Of a stretch of DNA of 64,000 bases, positions 1-9,945 are shown one piece after another. Made by a program: the position numbers and the translations under genes. The notes under the pieces are model-generated. The model did no database searches. It worked only from the letters and a program-made list of their open reading frames with translations, and was not told where the DNA came from. The DNA is from Flavobacterium cupriresistens (GTDB lineage: Bacteria; Bacteroidota; Bacteroidia; Flavobacteriales; Flavobacteriaceae): contig NZ_CP087134.1 in the NCBI RefSeq assembly GCF_020911925.1, positions 2,976,001-3,040,000 of the forward strand, written 5' to 3'. Numbering within the stretch: position 1 is the first letter of the stretch; each line of letters begins with the position of its first letter.

Positions 1-134
1 GTATGATTAAAAAAATCTAATAAAATGCAATAAATATAAAGTAATGGTGTTTTAGTAGATTGAAATAATTGATAGTAATTAAGAAAAATTAACAATGAGA
101 GTGGAAGTATTGGGATTAATTTAATTTGGTAATT

Positions 135-434
135 ATGAAGCACAATCAACTTAGTCAGGAACAAAGCTTACAAGTATTTTCTAATATGATATCGAATAAA
201 GTTCATAATGGATTTACACTGGAAGAAAGAAATGATGAATTGCTTTTTGCAGTTCTTTCAAAAGGGGGAAAAGTGGTCAATCACAGTTTGAATTTTACAA
301 TTTTTTGTCTGACTTTGGGGTTATGGTCATTTGCATGGCTTTATCTTACTCTGGAAGCGTCTAAACAGAAAAAAATATTAGTCGCAATAGATGAAGACGG
401 GTTTCCTTTTGAAGAGAAATGTTTAGTAGCTTAA
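135..434 (+). CDS. Small single-pass membrane protein, unknown function
   Basis: A protein of 99 residues that I do not recognise. The reading frame can be opened at a TTG nine bases upstream, but the ATG at 135 is the more likely start. The first 50 residues are polar, residues about 52-74 form one hydrophobic, tryptophan-rich membrane segment, and a short charged tail follows. The next bases hold a strong hairpin terminator, so it looks like a single-gene unit or the last gene of a unit that begins outside the window. Function is not inferred. Confidence 0.6.
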   Translation: MKHNQLSQEQSLQVFSNMISNKVHNGFTLEERNDELLFAVLSKGGKVVNHSLNFTIFCLTLGLWSFAWLYLTLEASKQKKILVAIDEDGFPFEEKCLVA

Positions 435-455
435 AAGTAACAGCTAACAGTAAGT

Positions 456-496
456 AAAACGGCCAGAAATAGGATTTCTGGCCGTTTTATTTTTTG
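456..496 (+). terminator. Intrinsic terminator after the small membrane protein
   Basis: A hairpin with complementary arms (AACGGCCAGAAA and TTTCTGGCCGTT) is followed by a T-rich run. It sits 22 bases after the preceding stop codon. Confidence 0.8.
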
Positions 497-539
497 AGTT
501 ATTTAGTTACGTATTAAACGCAATTTATTTATTTTTTTC

Positions 540-740
540 ATGCTGATTTTGCAGATTTTTTTTCATTGTTTTTTGAAAAAATCTGTTAAATCTGCAAAAT
601 CTGCGTGCTATTCTACTTTTGTATTTCCTATCCCAAAAATGTACTTTCTCGAAATCTGTGGTACAAAAATAAGTACGCTGGTTCAGAGTGATAGCAATAC
701 AAAGAAAAGCTGGCCACGAATTACACTAATTAAAAGGATT
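540..740. repeat. Degenerate intergenic dyad of the 'ctgcaaaatctgcgtg' family
   Basis: The gap between the first gene and uvrA (435-829) holds the terminator above and then a loose inverted repeat: GCAGATTTTTT near 550 faces AAAAAATCTG near 576, followed by AAATCTGCAAAATCTGCGTG. The same words recur at 19044-19127, 40529-40601 and about 53100. Near 712 a 'GGCCACGAATTACACTAATT' word resembles one at about 16985. No gene is credible here; the open frame across it is repeat-derived. Confidence 0.5.
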
Positions 741-829
741 TGATCTAAGGTTTTTGATTTCTCCTTTTACTATTTTGTCATTCTTGCACTGACTAAACGA
801 AATAGTATTCGTAAAGCTTTGTGCAAAAC

Positions 830-3625
830 CTACAGTTTGTCTTTTAAATATATTCCAGTAACCGATTCTTTTACTTTTACAATGTCTTCCGGAGTTCCTA
901 CCGCTAGTAAATGACCTCCATTTTCTCCACCTTCCGGGCCTAAATCAATGATCCAGTCAGCACATTTGATGAGATCCAGATTGTGTTCAATAACAATTAT
1001 CGAATGACCTTTATCTATTAATGCTTCAAACGAAGCAAGTAATTTTTTGATATCGTGAAAATGCAAACCGGTGGTAGGTTCATCAAATACAAACAAAGCT
1101 TTGTCTTTTGTAGCTCCTTTTACCAAGAAGGAAGCCAGCTTAATACGTTGCGCTTCACCACCTGAAAGAGTAGAAGAAGATTGCCCTAATTGCACATACC
1201 CTAAACCTACATCCTGAAGCGGTTGTAATTTTTGAGTGATCTTGGCTTGTTTGTTTTTTTCGAAAAAAGCAATAGCATCATCAATCGTCATCGTAAGGAT
1301 ATCGTTGATGTTTTTATCATCGAAAGTAATTTCTAAGACTTCTTTTTTAAAGCGTTTGCCTCCACAAGTTTCGCAAGGTAGCTGCACATCGGCCATGAAG
1401 ACCATTTCAACATTAATAGAACCTTCTCCTTTACAGGTTTCACATCGGCCTCCATCAACATTAAAAGAAAAATGTTTCGCCTGATACCCTCTTATTTTTG
1501 ATAGTTTTTCTTTGGAGTACAAATCACGAATATCATCATAGGCTTTGATATATGTAACAGGATTAGATCTCGAACTTCTTCCAATCGGATTCTGATCGAC
1601 ATACTCAATATGTTTTATTTGCGAAAAAGAGCCTTTTATTTCGCTAAACTGCCCCGCTTTTTCAGAAGCACTTTCCAGCATTTTTTGCATGGCCGGAAAT
1701 AAAATTTTCTTTATCAGGGTACTTTTTCCACTTCCGGATACACCGGTAACGACTGTCAAAACGTCTAAAGGAAAAGTAACATTAATATTTTTTAAGTTGT
1801 TTTCTCTGGCGCCAACGATGTCAATATGATTTTTGAATTTTCGTCTTTTTTTCGGAACGGTAATTTCCAGATCTCCATTTAAATACTTTGCGGTCAGAGA
1901 TTCTGATTGCAGGATTTCTGGATAAGTACCTTGTGCCACAAGATGTCCACCAAAAGTACCGGCTTCTGGACCAATATCGATAATCATATCGGCTGCCTTC
2001 ATGATATCTTCGTCATGCTCTACAACAATAACGGTATTGCCTAAATCACGCAGAGAGAGTAAAACTTTTATTAAACGTTCTGAATCTTTTGGATGCAAAC
2101 CAATACTCGGTTCATCTAGAATGTACATTGACCCAACCAAACTACTCCCGAGAGAGGTAGCCAGATTAATTCTTTGTGATTCTCCTCCTGAAAGTGTTGC
2201 AGAATTTCGGTTTAAAGTAAGGTAGTCTAAACCTACTTCGGTTAGGAATGACAAACGATTATTGATTTCGATCATCAGACGTTTTGCGATTTGATGTTCG
2301 TAAACGTTTAGTTCTATATTTTTGAAAAAAGTAACCAGATGTTTAATTGGCAAATCGACTAAGTCAGAGACCGTTTTTCCATTGATTTTTACATAGGACG
2401 CTTCTTCGCGTAGGCGTTTACCACGACAAACATGGCATTTTGTTTTTCCACGGTAACGGGATAACATTACCCTGTTTTGGATTTTATAATTTTTTTCTTC
2501 TAACTCTTTGAAGAAATCATTTAACCCTTGAAAATATTGATTTCCACTCCAGATCAGCTCTTTTTGTTCTTCTGACAGTTCAAAATAAGGTTTATGAATA
2601 GGAAGATCAAATTTATAAGCATGTTTAACCAGTTCCTCTTTGTACCAGCTCATACTATCACCTCTCCAGGGATAGATGGCGCTTTCGAAAATAGATAAAG
2701 AAGTATTCGGAACCACCAGATCGGCATCTATTCCGATAATATTTCCATAACCTTCACAAACCGGACAAGCACCGTAGGGGTTGTTGAAACTGAATAAATG
2801 AACATTTGGTTCTAAAAACGTAATGCCATCCAATTCAAAATTATTAGAATAAGAAAATCTTCGTTCTGAGTTTAATTCTTGCAGATAACAAATCCCTTTT
2901 CCTTCAAAAAAAGCAGTCTGTATCGCATCTGCCAGACGATTATAGAATTCTTCTTCCTCTTTTACAACGATTCGGTCAATAATAAGCAGTATGTCTTTAT
3001 TGTCAAATTGATGTAACTCTGCCTCAGCAAATTCATCCAGACGAACCATTTCATTATTCACAAGAATACGGGCAAAACCTTGTTGAAGAAGCACTTTTAG
3101 TTTGTCTTCCAATTGCCTTCCTTCTTCCAGATGAATGGGAGCTAATAAAAGCCATTTGCTGTCTAATTCCAATGTTTTTACATCTGAAACAACATCAGTA
3201 ACGGTATTTTTCTTTACTTCCTGACCTGAAACCGGAGAGTACGTACGACCAATTCGGGCGTATAGCAGTTTCATATAATCGTAAATCTCAGTCGATGTTC
3301 CTACAGTAGATCGGGCATTGGTAGTATTTACCTTTTGCTCAATCGCAATTGCCGGTGCAATCCCTTTGATATATTCAACTTTTGGTTTGTCTAAACGACC
3401 TAAAAACTGACGCGCATAAGAAGACAAACTCTCCACATAACGACGCTGTCCCTCGGCATACAAGGTATCAAAGGCTAAACTCGATTTTCCGGAACCTGAA
3501 AGTCCTGTAATAACCACGAGTTTGTTTCTGGGAATAGCTACATCTACATTTTTTAAGTTATGTACTTGTGCGCCTTTAATGATAATATTATGTTTTGGGT
3601 CGAGTGTAGAAAGGTCGATTTGCAT
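830..3625 (-). CDS. uvrA: Excinuclease ABC subunit A
   Basis: UvrA is the damage-recognition ATPase of nucleotide excision repair; as a dimer it loads UvrB at lesions. The protein has two ABC modules. The first Walker A is GLSGSGKSS at about residues 41-49, the second GVSGSGKST, and each module has its LSGGE signature ([12 protein letters not shown] and [12 protein letters not shown]). Zinc-binding cysteine pairs are visible (CPVC, CHVC, CETC and a second CETC). Length is about 931 residues, normal for the family. An upstream TTG would add four residues, but a promoter -10-like TACTTTTG lies just upstream on this strand, so the ATG at 3625 with a very short leader is more likely. It stands alone. 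Confidence 0.95.
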   Translation of the reverse strand: MQIDLSTLDPKHNIIIKGAQVHNLKNVDVAIPRNKLVVITGLSGSGKSSLAFDTLYAEGQRRYVESLSSYARQFLGRLDKPKVEYIKGIAPAIAIEQKVNTTNARSTVGTSTEIYDYMKLLYARIGRTYSPVSGQEVKKNTVTDVVSDVKTLELDSKWLLLAPIHLEEGRQLEDKLKVLLQQGFARILVNNEMVRLDEFAEAELHQFDNKDILLIIDRIVVKEEEEFYNRLADAIQTAFFEGKGICYLQELNSERRFSYSNNFELDGITFLEPNVHLFSFNNPYGACPVCEGYGNIIGIDADLVVPNTSLSIFESAIYPWRGDSMSWYKEELVKHAYKFDLPIHKPYFELSEEQKELIWSGNQYFQGLNDFFKELEEKNYKIQNRVMLSRYRGKTKCHVCRGKRLREEASYVKINGKTVSDLVDLPIKHLVTFFKNIELNVYEHQIAKRLMIEINNRLSFLTEVGLDYLTLNRNSATLSGGESQRINLATSLGSSLVGSMYILDEPSIGLHPKDSERLIKVLLSLRDLGNTVIVVEHDEDIMKAADMIIDIGPEAGTFGGHLVAQGTYPEILQSESLTAKYLNGDLEITVPKKRRKFKNHIDIVGARENNLKNINVTFPLDVLTVVTGVSGSGKSTLIKKILFPAMQKMLESASEKAGQFSEIKGSFSQIKHIEYVDQNPIGRSSRSNPVTYIKAYDDIRDLYSKEKLSKIRGYQAKHFSFNVDGGRCETCKGEGSINVEMVFMADVQLPCETCGGKRFKKEVLEITFDDKNINDILTMTIDDAIAFFEKNKQAKITQKLQPLQDVGLGYVQLGQSSSTLSGGEAQRIKLASFLVKGATKDKALFVFDEPTTGLHFHDIKKLLASFEALIDKGHSIIVIEHNLDLIKCADWIIDLGPEGGENGGHLLAVGTPEDIVKVKESVTGIYLKDKL

Positions 3626-3643
3626 AAAAAAAGTCAATTTCTA

Positions 3644-3651
3644 CAAAAGTA
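3644..3651 (-). promoter_or_regulatory. Probable -7 element of the uvrA promoter
   Basis: On the minus strand the sequence reads TACTTTTG, matching the Bacteroidota TAnnTTTG element, about 19 bases upstream of the chosen uvrA ATG. No clear -33 TTG is seen at the usual distance. Confidence 0.45.
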
Positions 3652-3816
3652 ATCAATTTTGACTTGAGTTTAGTTAATGAGATTGATCCAAATCTTAACA
3701 ATTTACAGCTTGGTTTCTCATTTTTTAATATTGGTTTTTTTATTAAAAAGTTATTGTATCAGTATAAAATAAGCTATTTTAGAGCAGTTTTTATAGTAAA
3801 TTAATACCATTCCAGT

Positions 3817-6618
3817 TTGAAATCAAAATTACATCTGCTATTTGTTTTGGTCAGCTTTACGGTGTTTTCGCAAGAGCTGCCGCCAATTGTAAAATATCCG
3901 CCCATCGTTTATGGTGCCGGAAATCAAAGTTGGATGATCTCTCAGAACGAGCAAAATTACCTGTATTTTGCCAACAACGAGGGCCTTCTGGAGTTTAATG
4001 GTACCAATTGGAAATTATATCCGACGCCAAACGAAACCATAATGCGTTCTGTAAAAGTAATCGACAATAAGATCTACACAGGTTGTTATATGAATTTTGG
4101 CTATTGGACAAGACAGCCAAACGGAAAATTGACGTATACTTCGTTAAGTGATACCATTAAATCAAAAATTCTGGACGACGAACAGTTTTGGAACATTCTA
4201 AAATACGATCAATGGATTTTGTTTCAGTCTTTAAACAGAATTTATATTTACGATACAAAAACAAAAAACTTCAAAATCATTTCGCCTGAGAAAGGGGTTA
4301 TAAAATCGTTCAGTAACAAAAATTCGATTTATTATCAAACCGCAAACGAAGGTCTTTTTGAAATTGAAGCCGGAAAAGGAAAACTAATTTCAGATCATCC
4401 CGTTTTTAAAAAATATACTATTGTTAATGTTTTTACACTTGATGATGGTTTATTAGTTCAAACCCAATTAGACGGATTTTATAAGCTAAGCGGAACTGCA
4501 TTAACACCATTTAAAACCGCTGTAGATGCAGATTTGAAATCAAGTTTTGTGTACAGCAGTCAGCGTTTACAAGATGGAGGATATGCTTTAGGGACCGTTT
4601 CAAATGGGATTTATATTCTGTCAAAAGAAGGGCAATTAAGATACCATATTTCGCAAAGTAAAGGTTTGAGCAACAATACCGCCCTGTCTTTGTTTGAAGA
4701 TAAAGATCAAAATGTATGGGTGGGTCTTGATAATGGAATTAATTGTATCAATCTGCAAACACCGGTACATAATTTTACAGACGATACCGGAGTTTTGGGA
4801 ACCGTATATGCATCGATTACCTATAACGGAATGTTGTATGTAGGTACCAATCAGGGATTGTTTTGTAAAAAATACCAAAGCAATGGAGATTTTCAGTTTA
4901 TAAGCGGAACAAAAGGACAAGTTTGGTCGCTGTTTGTTTATGATAATACGCTTTTTTGTGGGCACGATTCCGGGACTTTTATCGTGGCGAATACCTCAGC
5001 AAGAACTATTTTCTCCGGTTCAGGAACCTGGAAATTTGAATCCGTTCCGAATGCGAAAAACCAGTTAATACAAGGGAATTATTACGGAATTTCGGTTTTA
5101 GAAAAAGTAGGGGATCAATGGCAGTTTAGAAATAAGATTCAGGGATTTGATTATTCTTCCCGTTATTTCGAAATAACAAATAATCTGGAGGTTTATGTTA
5201 GCCACGAGTACAAGGGGATTTTTAGGTTTAAACTGGACAAAAGCCTTTTAAAAGCAAAAGAATTCTATGCCTATTCAGCTCCAAAAAAAGGAAAAAATGC
5301 AAGTTTAATAAAATTCAATAATTCGATTTATTATGCTTATAAAGGAGGGATTTTTAAATTGAATCCTACCACAAAACAATTTGAAAAAGAGAAAGTACTA
5401 AGTTCTATTTTTGAAAAGGACGAATATACTTCCGGTAAATTAATTGTAGATAATTCCAACAGAATATGGCTTTTCTCTAAAAACTACATTCATTACTTCT
5501 CTGCCAGCAAACTTAGCAATCAGTTAAAACAAAACATAATTCCGATTCCGTCCTCTCTGACCAATTCGATGTTGGGTTTTGAGAATATTACACAAATTTC
5601 AAAATCAACTTATTTAATCGGAACTACTGATGGCTATTATATGCTGGATATTGATGATTTAAGTTTTAAAAACTATACCGTCTTGATTTCGGAAATTTCA
5701 ATTAATAAGCAAAATCAAACGCTGAAGGATGTTGTGCTCAATGAAGAAGGACGTTTTAAATCGAATGAAAATAACATCACCTTAAACTACACCGTTCCCG
5801 AGTACAACAAATACATCAACACAGAGTATCAATATTTACTCGAAGGATTTCAAAACGATTGGAGCGAATGGAGTACAAAATCGTCGGTTAATTTTAAAAA
5901 TCTGGCGCCGGGCAAATATACATTCAAATTAAAAGCTAAATACGCCAATACAATTTTGCAGAATACAGCGGTTTATACTTTTGTGGTTTTAAAACCTTGG
6001 TATTTAACCTATCTGGCTTACTTTATTTATTTCCTGTTAATCCTTATTCTGGCCTATTTTGTGAACAAAACCTATCGTAATTTTTACCGAAAACAAGAAG
6101 AGAAGTTAATCGAAGAAAACAATCTTTTGCTGGAGATAAAAGAGCTGGAAAATGAGCAGCAACTCATGAAGTTAAGAAACGAACAGTTGTCGCAAGATGT
6201 CGATACTAAAAACAGAGAGCTGGCCGTTTCGACTATGAGTTTGAATAGTAAAAATGAACTTTTGGCTTTTATCAAAGAAGATTTAAAGAAAACAGCTCAG
6301 GACGATACTAAAAACATCAAATCGGTGATCAGAACCATAAACGATAACATTACCGAAGAGGATTCGTGGAAGGTTTTTAAAGAAGCATTTGATAGTGCCG
6401 ATAAAGATTTTCTAAAGCGAATTAAGCTTTTACATCCCTTATTAACACCCAACGATTTGCGCCTTTGTGCTTATTTACGATTGAATCTTTCTTCAAAAGA
6501 AATCGCTCCCTTGTTTAATATCTCCGTTCGAAGTGTGGAGATAAAAAGATATCGTTTACGCAAAAAAATGGATTTACAGCACGAAAATGGCTTAGTAGAG
6601 TACATTCTGGCTGTATAG
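3817..6618 (+). CDS. Membrane-spanning propeller / triple-tyrosine regulator with LuxR-type HTH
   Basis: Probable sensor-regulator of the adjacent glucan locus. A signal peptide (FVLVSFTVFSQ, start codon TTG) leads into a long beta-propeller region of about 600 residues with repeated WxxLxxNGL-like blades. A Y_Y_Y domain follows at about 651-722 (YQYLLEGFQNDWSEWS), one membrane helix at about 727-752, a charged coiled coil to about 830, and a LuxR-like helix-turn-helix at the C-terminus (LNLSSKEIAPLFNISVRSVE). There is no histidine kinase or receiver domain, so sensing outside and DNA binding inside occur in one chain, as in SusR-type regulators. It lies upstream of susC on the same strand with a 241-base gap. 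The ligand, a beta-glucan oligosaccharide, is inferred from neighbours. Confidence 0.85.
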   Translation: MKSKLHLLFVLVSFTVFSQELPPIVKYPPIVYGAGNQSWMISQNEQNYLYFANNEGLLEFNGTNWKLYPTPNETIMRSVKVIDNKIYTGCYMNFGYWTRQPNGKLTYTSLSDTIKSKILDDEQFWNILKYDQWILFQSLNRIYIYDTKTKNFKIISPEKGVIKSFSNKNSIYYQTANEGLFEIEAGKGKLISDHPVFKKYTIVNVFTLDDGLLVQTQLDGFYKLSGTALTPFKTAVDADLKSSFVYSSQRLQDGGYALGTVSNGIYILSKEGQLRYHISQSKGLSNNTALSLFEDKDQNVWVGLDNGINCINLQTPVHNFTDDTGVLGTVYASITYNGMLYVGTNQGLFCKKYQSNGDFQFISGTKGQVWSLFVYDNTLFCGHDSGTFIVANTSARTIFSGSGTWKFESVPNAKNQLIQGNYYGISVLEKVGDQWQFRNKIQGFDYSSRYFEITNNLEVYVSHEYKGIFRFKLDKSLLKAKEFYAYSAPKKGKNASLIKFNNSIYYAYKGGIFKLNPTTKQFEKEKVLSSIFEKDEYTSGKLIVDNSNRIWLFSKNYIHYFSASKLSNQLKQNIIPIPSSLTNSMLGFENITQISKSTYLIGTTDGYYMLDIDDLSFKNYTVLISEISINKQNQTLKDVVLNEEGRFKSNENNITLNYTVPEYNKYINTEYQYLLEGFQNDWSEWSTKSSVNFKNLAPGKYTFKLKAKYANTILQNTAVYTFVVLKPWYLTYLAYFIYFLLILILAYFVNKTYRNFYRKQEEKLIEENNLLLEIKELENEQQLMKLRNEQLSQDVDTKNRELAVSTMSLNSKNELLAFIKEDLKKTAQDDTKNIKSVIRTINDNITEEDSWKVFKEAFDSADKDFLKRIKLLHPLLTPNDLRLCAYLRLNLSSKEIAPLFNISVRSVEIKRYRLRKKMDLQHENGLVEYILAV

Positions 6619-6689
6619 GAAACCCAAGAGCGCCCCAAAACACCTATACATCACCACAACATTAACGTTTTGTTGTGCATTTTCGATGT

Positions 6690-6712
6690 AAATGTTAAAA
6701 AAATTAACATTT
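6690..6712. promoter_or_regulatory. Perfect 9-bp dyad upstream of susC, possible operator
   Basis: AAATGTTAA and TTAACATTT are exact inverted repeats separated by five A residues, 148 bases before the SusC start. The position, in the only sizeable gap between regulator and structural genes, makes it a candidate binding site for the upstream LuxR-type regulator. This is inference from symmetry and position only. Confidence 0.4.
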
Positions 6713-6859
6713 GTAATTTACAGTTAAATAAGGGTTTGTTTTATGATATCTTAAAAATTAGTCTTATTTTTTTATGATGTATGTTTTTTGTTGAGGTTAA
6801 TTTTGGGTTATTGTTAAAAGGATGCGATAAATTTAACTTTCAATAAAAACTAACTAATT

Positions 6860-9800
6860 ATGAAATCTAAATTATTACTAATGGTATTGTTACTGTTTAC
6901 ATCTTTTGCATTCTCGCAGACTTTTGATGTGACCGGAACAGTACTGGATGGATCAGGTTTATCATTACCTGGTGTGAATGTAAAAGTTAAAAGTTCATCA
7001 CAAAGTACAACCACAGACTTTGATGGATCTTTTAAGCTCTCAGGTGTTCCAAAAGGGACTATAATTGTTTTAAGTTATATTGGTTTTCGGACGCAGGAAG
7101 TTGCGGTTACGGGACCTAAAATAACCGTGAAATTGAGTGAGGATGCCAGATCACTGGACGAAGTTGTTGTGATTGGTTATGGTAGCCAGAAAAAGAGAGA
7201 AGTAACGGGAGCAGTAGCGGTTCTGGACAGTAAAACACTTGATATTTTAAAACCAGCAAGAATCGAACAAGCTTTACAAGGAACTATTTCGGGAGTAAAT
7301 GTGACCACACAATCAGGTTCGCCGGGAGCTCCGTTGGATATCCGTATTCGTGGTATTGCTACTAATGGACAAAATTCACCTACCGTAATTATTGACGGTT
7401 ATGTCGGCGATTTAGGAATTTTAAACCCAAACGATATTGAAACTATTACCGTTTTAAAAGATGCTCAGGCCGCCATTTACGGGACGATTGGAGCAAACGG
7501 AATTATTTTAGTAACGACCAAAATGGGAAAGAAAAATTCTAAAACCAAAATTTCTTTCAACAGTTACACCGGATTTCAGGAAACATCCAGAAAAATACAA
7601 ATGTTGAATGCCACAGAATATGCTTTATTGTTAAACGAAAGTTATACCAATGGAGGAAAACCGGTTCTTTACCCGAACGTAAGCGGTTTAGGCAAAGGAA
7701 CCAATTGGCAGGATGAGGTTTTTAAAACAGGAGTGCCTATTCTCAATAGCGATTTGACTATTTCGGGAGGTTCAGAAAAAATTACGTATTCTGTAAGTGG
7801 TTCTCACTTAGATCAGGAAGGTATAGTAGGAGGTGATAAATCAGGTTTTTTAAGAAATACAGCTAGAATAGCCCTTAGTGCTGATTTAAGCGAAAAATTC
7901 AAATTAAGAACCAATGTTATTTATACGTATTTCACCAGAAAAACATTAAATGAAAATGGATTAGGATCGGTTTTGTTTAATGCCTTAAACGTGCCTGCAA
8001 CGATGACTCCTTACGATGCTAATGGTGAACTTACCAAAGTGCCTATAGCCGGATTTGGAAACGAAATTATAAATCCATTAGCACAAATTGAAAATACTTA
8101 TAATGACTATAATTATAAAAAAATCAATGGAAATTTTGGCTTGGATTATAAAATTTTTAAAGGATTTACGTTATCGTCTTCTATAGGTTTTAATACCTCT
8201 AACAGTGAATCAAAAACTTTTGCGAAAAAACTTTTGTACTGGATTAATCCTAGTGATAAAGTATTTGACGTATTGAGAAGTTCGGTTAATCAGGGTGCAA
8301 CGAATGACAATGACTATTCATTTGACCTTTTTGGAACTTATACGACTAAAATTGCAGAACATCATAACATAGTCGCTACAATAGGTAATACCATCTACAA
8401 ACAATGGGGAAACAGTTTTAATGCTACCGGTTTTGATGTTCCGAACAATTCCTGGGAGTATGCCGACATTAGTTTAACAAGAGGAGTGCCGGTCGCGGTC
8501 AATACAGCCGGATATGTGTACGATCAAAGAAGGCTTTCTTATTTTGGAAGAGTGCAATACGACTACAAAGGAAAATACTTGTTTTCGGCTATGATCAGAC
8601 GTGATGCCTCTACTAAGTTTGGTCCGGGCAACAAAGTAGGTTATTTTCCCTCTCTTACCGCAGGATGGGTGATCTCTGACGAAAATTTCTTTGGCAAATC
8701 TGAAACATTTAATTTTTTAAAGTTCAGAGCCAGTTATGGTACGCTGGGGAATGATCAAATTCCAAATTACGGCTATATCTCTCTATTAAATGGTGAAGCG
8801 ACCTATGTGTTTGGAGGTTCTTTGGCCAGTGGTCAAGCAACAGGACAAGTGCCAAATCCTGATTTAAAATGGGAAGAGGCGAAAAAATTTGATGCAGGTT
8901 TAGATTTAAAACTCTTTAATGACAAAGTTTCCATCGTTGCCGATTACTTTATTGATACGAGAAAAGATTTGTTGATTCCCAATGTCCCTGTTTCAGGAAT
9001 TAATGGTACCGGAGCACCTGGTGCAAGTCCGCCAACAGTGAACGCGGGTACCGTTAGAAATTCCGGGTTTGAATTTTCAATAGATTATAAAGAAAAATTT
9101 TCTAATTCGTTTTCATTAAGTGTGGGGTACAACGTGACGTTTTTGAAAAACGAAGTGCTGGAAGTAAACAATGGTACCGGATTTATTCCCGGAGGAGCCT
9201 TTGGAGTAGGGCAATTGGCGCCTTCCCGTATGGAAGTAGGTAAACCAATTGGCTATTTTTATGGCTATAAAACCGATGGGATTTTTCAGAATCAGGCAGA
9301 AGTTGCAGCGCATCCTTCTCAATTAGCGTTGGGAGCCAATGCGGCGCCGGGAGATCTTCGTTTTGTTGATGTAAACGGTGATGGAAAAATTGATACTCAG
9401 GATAAAACAAATATTGGAGACCCAATTCCTGAAGCCACAATGGGATTCAATTTACAACTGAATTATAAAAATGTAGATTTTGCGCTCTTTACTTTTGCCT
9501 CTGTCGGAAATGACATGGTAAGAAACTACGAAAGAACCGTTACAAACGCCAATCGTTTAAATTATGTTTTAGACCGCTGGACCGGAGAAGGAACCAGTAA
9601 TTCGACACCAAGAGTTACAACAGGAGCTACGGCAAACAATGTTTTCTCCGATTATTTTGTTGAAGATGCTTCTTATCTGAGAATTCAAAATATACAGATA
9701 GGATATTCACTTGACCCGAAAGTAACGCTGAAGGCCGGAATAACAAAACTAAGACTGTATGCAGGAGTAAATAATCTGTACACTTTTACAAAGTACAAAG

Positions 9801-9934
9801 GTTTTGATCCCGGAGCTTCCTTTGGACCTCAAAATAGAGATGGAGTATCACAATCTCCTATTGGAGCCGGAATCGATTATGGATTCTATCCCGTTCCAAG
9901 AACCTATTTGTTAGGCTTAAACATTAATTTTTAA
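6860..9934 (+). CDS. susC-like: SusC/RagA-family TonB-linked outer membrane transporter
   Basis: Outer membrane barrel that imports oligosaccharides together with its SusD partner. In order: a signal peptide ending FAFSQ, a carboxypeptidase-regulatory-like domain (about 22-95, VTGTVLDGSGLSLPGVNV), the SusC-type junction DEVVVIGYGSQKKREVTGAV, a plug domain (SGVNVTTQSGSPGAPLDIRI), and a long barrel ending in the usual aromatic residue (LNINF). The motif FVDVNGDGKIDTQDK typical of SusC proteins is near residue 835. Length of 1024 is normal. The susD gene follows after 11 bases, so the two are surely co-transcribed. Substrate is inferred from the downstream GH16 enzymes. Confidence 0.93.
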   Translation: MKSKLLLMVLLLFTSFAFSQTFDVTGTVLDGSGLSLPGVNVKVKSSSQSTTTDFDGSFKLSGVPKGTIIVLSYIGFRTQEVAVTGPKITVKLSEDARSLDEVVVIGYGSQKKREVTGAVAVLDSKTLDILKPARIEQALQGTISGVNVTTQSGSPGAPLDIRIRGIATNGQNSPTVIIDGYVGDLGILNPNDIETITVLKDAQAAIYGTIGANGIILVTTKMGKKNSKTKISFNSYTGFQETSRKIQMLNATEYALLLNESYTNGGKPVLYPNVSGLGKGTNWQDEVFKTGVPILNSDLTISGGSEKITYSVSGSHLDQEGIVGGDKSGFLRNTARIALSADLSEKFKLRTNVIYTYFTRKTLNENGLGSVLFNALNVPATMTPYDANGELTKVPIAGFGNEIINPLAQIENTYNDYNYKKINGNFGLDYKIFKGFTLSSSIGFNTSNSESKTFAKKLLYWINPSDKVFDVLRSSVNQGATNDNDYSFDLFGTYTTKIAEHHNIVATIGNTIYKQWGNSFNATGFDVPNNSWEYADISLTRGVPVAVNTAGYVYDQRRLSYFGRVQYDYKGKYLFSAMIRRDASTKFGPGNKVGYFPSLTAGWVISDENFFGKSETFNFLKFRASYGTLGNDQIPNYGYISLLNGEATYVFGGSLASGQATGQVPNPDLKWEEAKKFDAGLDLKLFNDKVSIVADYFIDTRKDLLIPNVPVSGINGTGAPGASPPTVNAGTVRNSGFEFSIDYKEKFSNSFSLSVGYNVTFLKNEVLEVNNGTGFIPGGAFGVGQLAPSRMEVGKPIGYFYGYKTDGIFQNQAEVAAHPSQLALGANAAPGDLRFVDVNGDGKIDTQDKTNIGDPIPEATMGFNLQLNYKNVDFALFTFASVGNDMVRNYERTVTNANRLNYVLDRWTGEGTSNSTPRVTTGATANNVFSDYFVEDASYLRIQNIQIGYSLDPKVTLKAGITKLRLYAGVNNLYTFTKYKGFDPGASFGPQNRDGVSQSPIGAGIDYGFYPVPRTYLLGLNINF

Positions 9935-9945
9935 TTTTTATTAAA

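Noticed and set aside
540..743. Open frame of 67 codons before uvrA
   Set aside because: Repeat-derived and low in complexity, with no start context.
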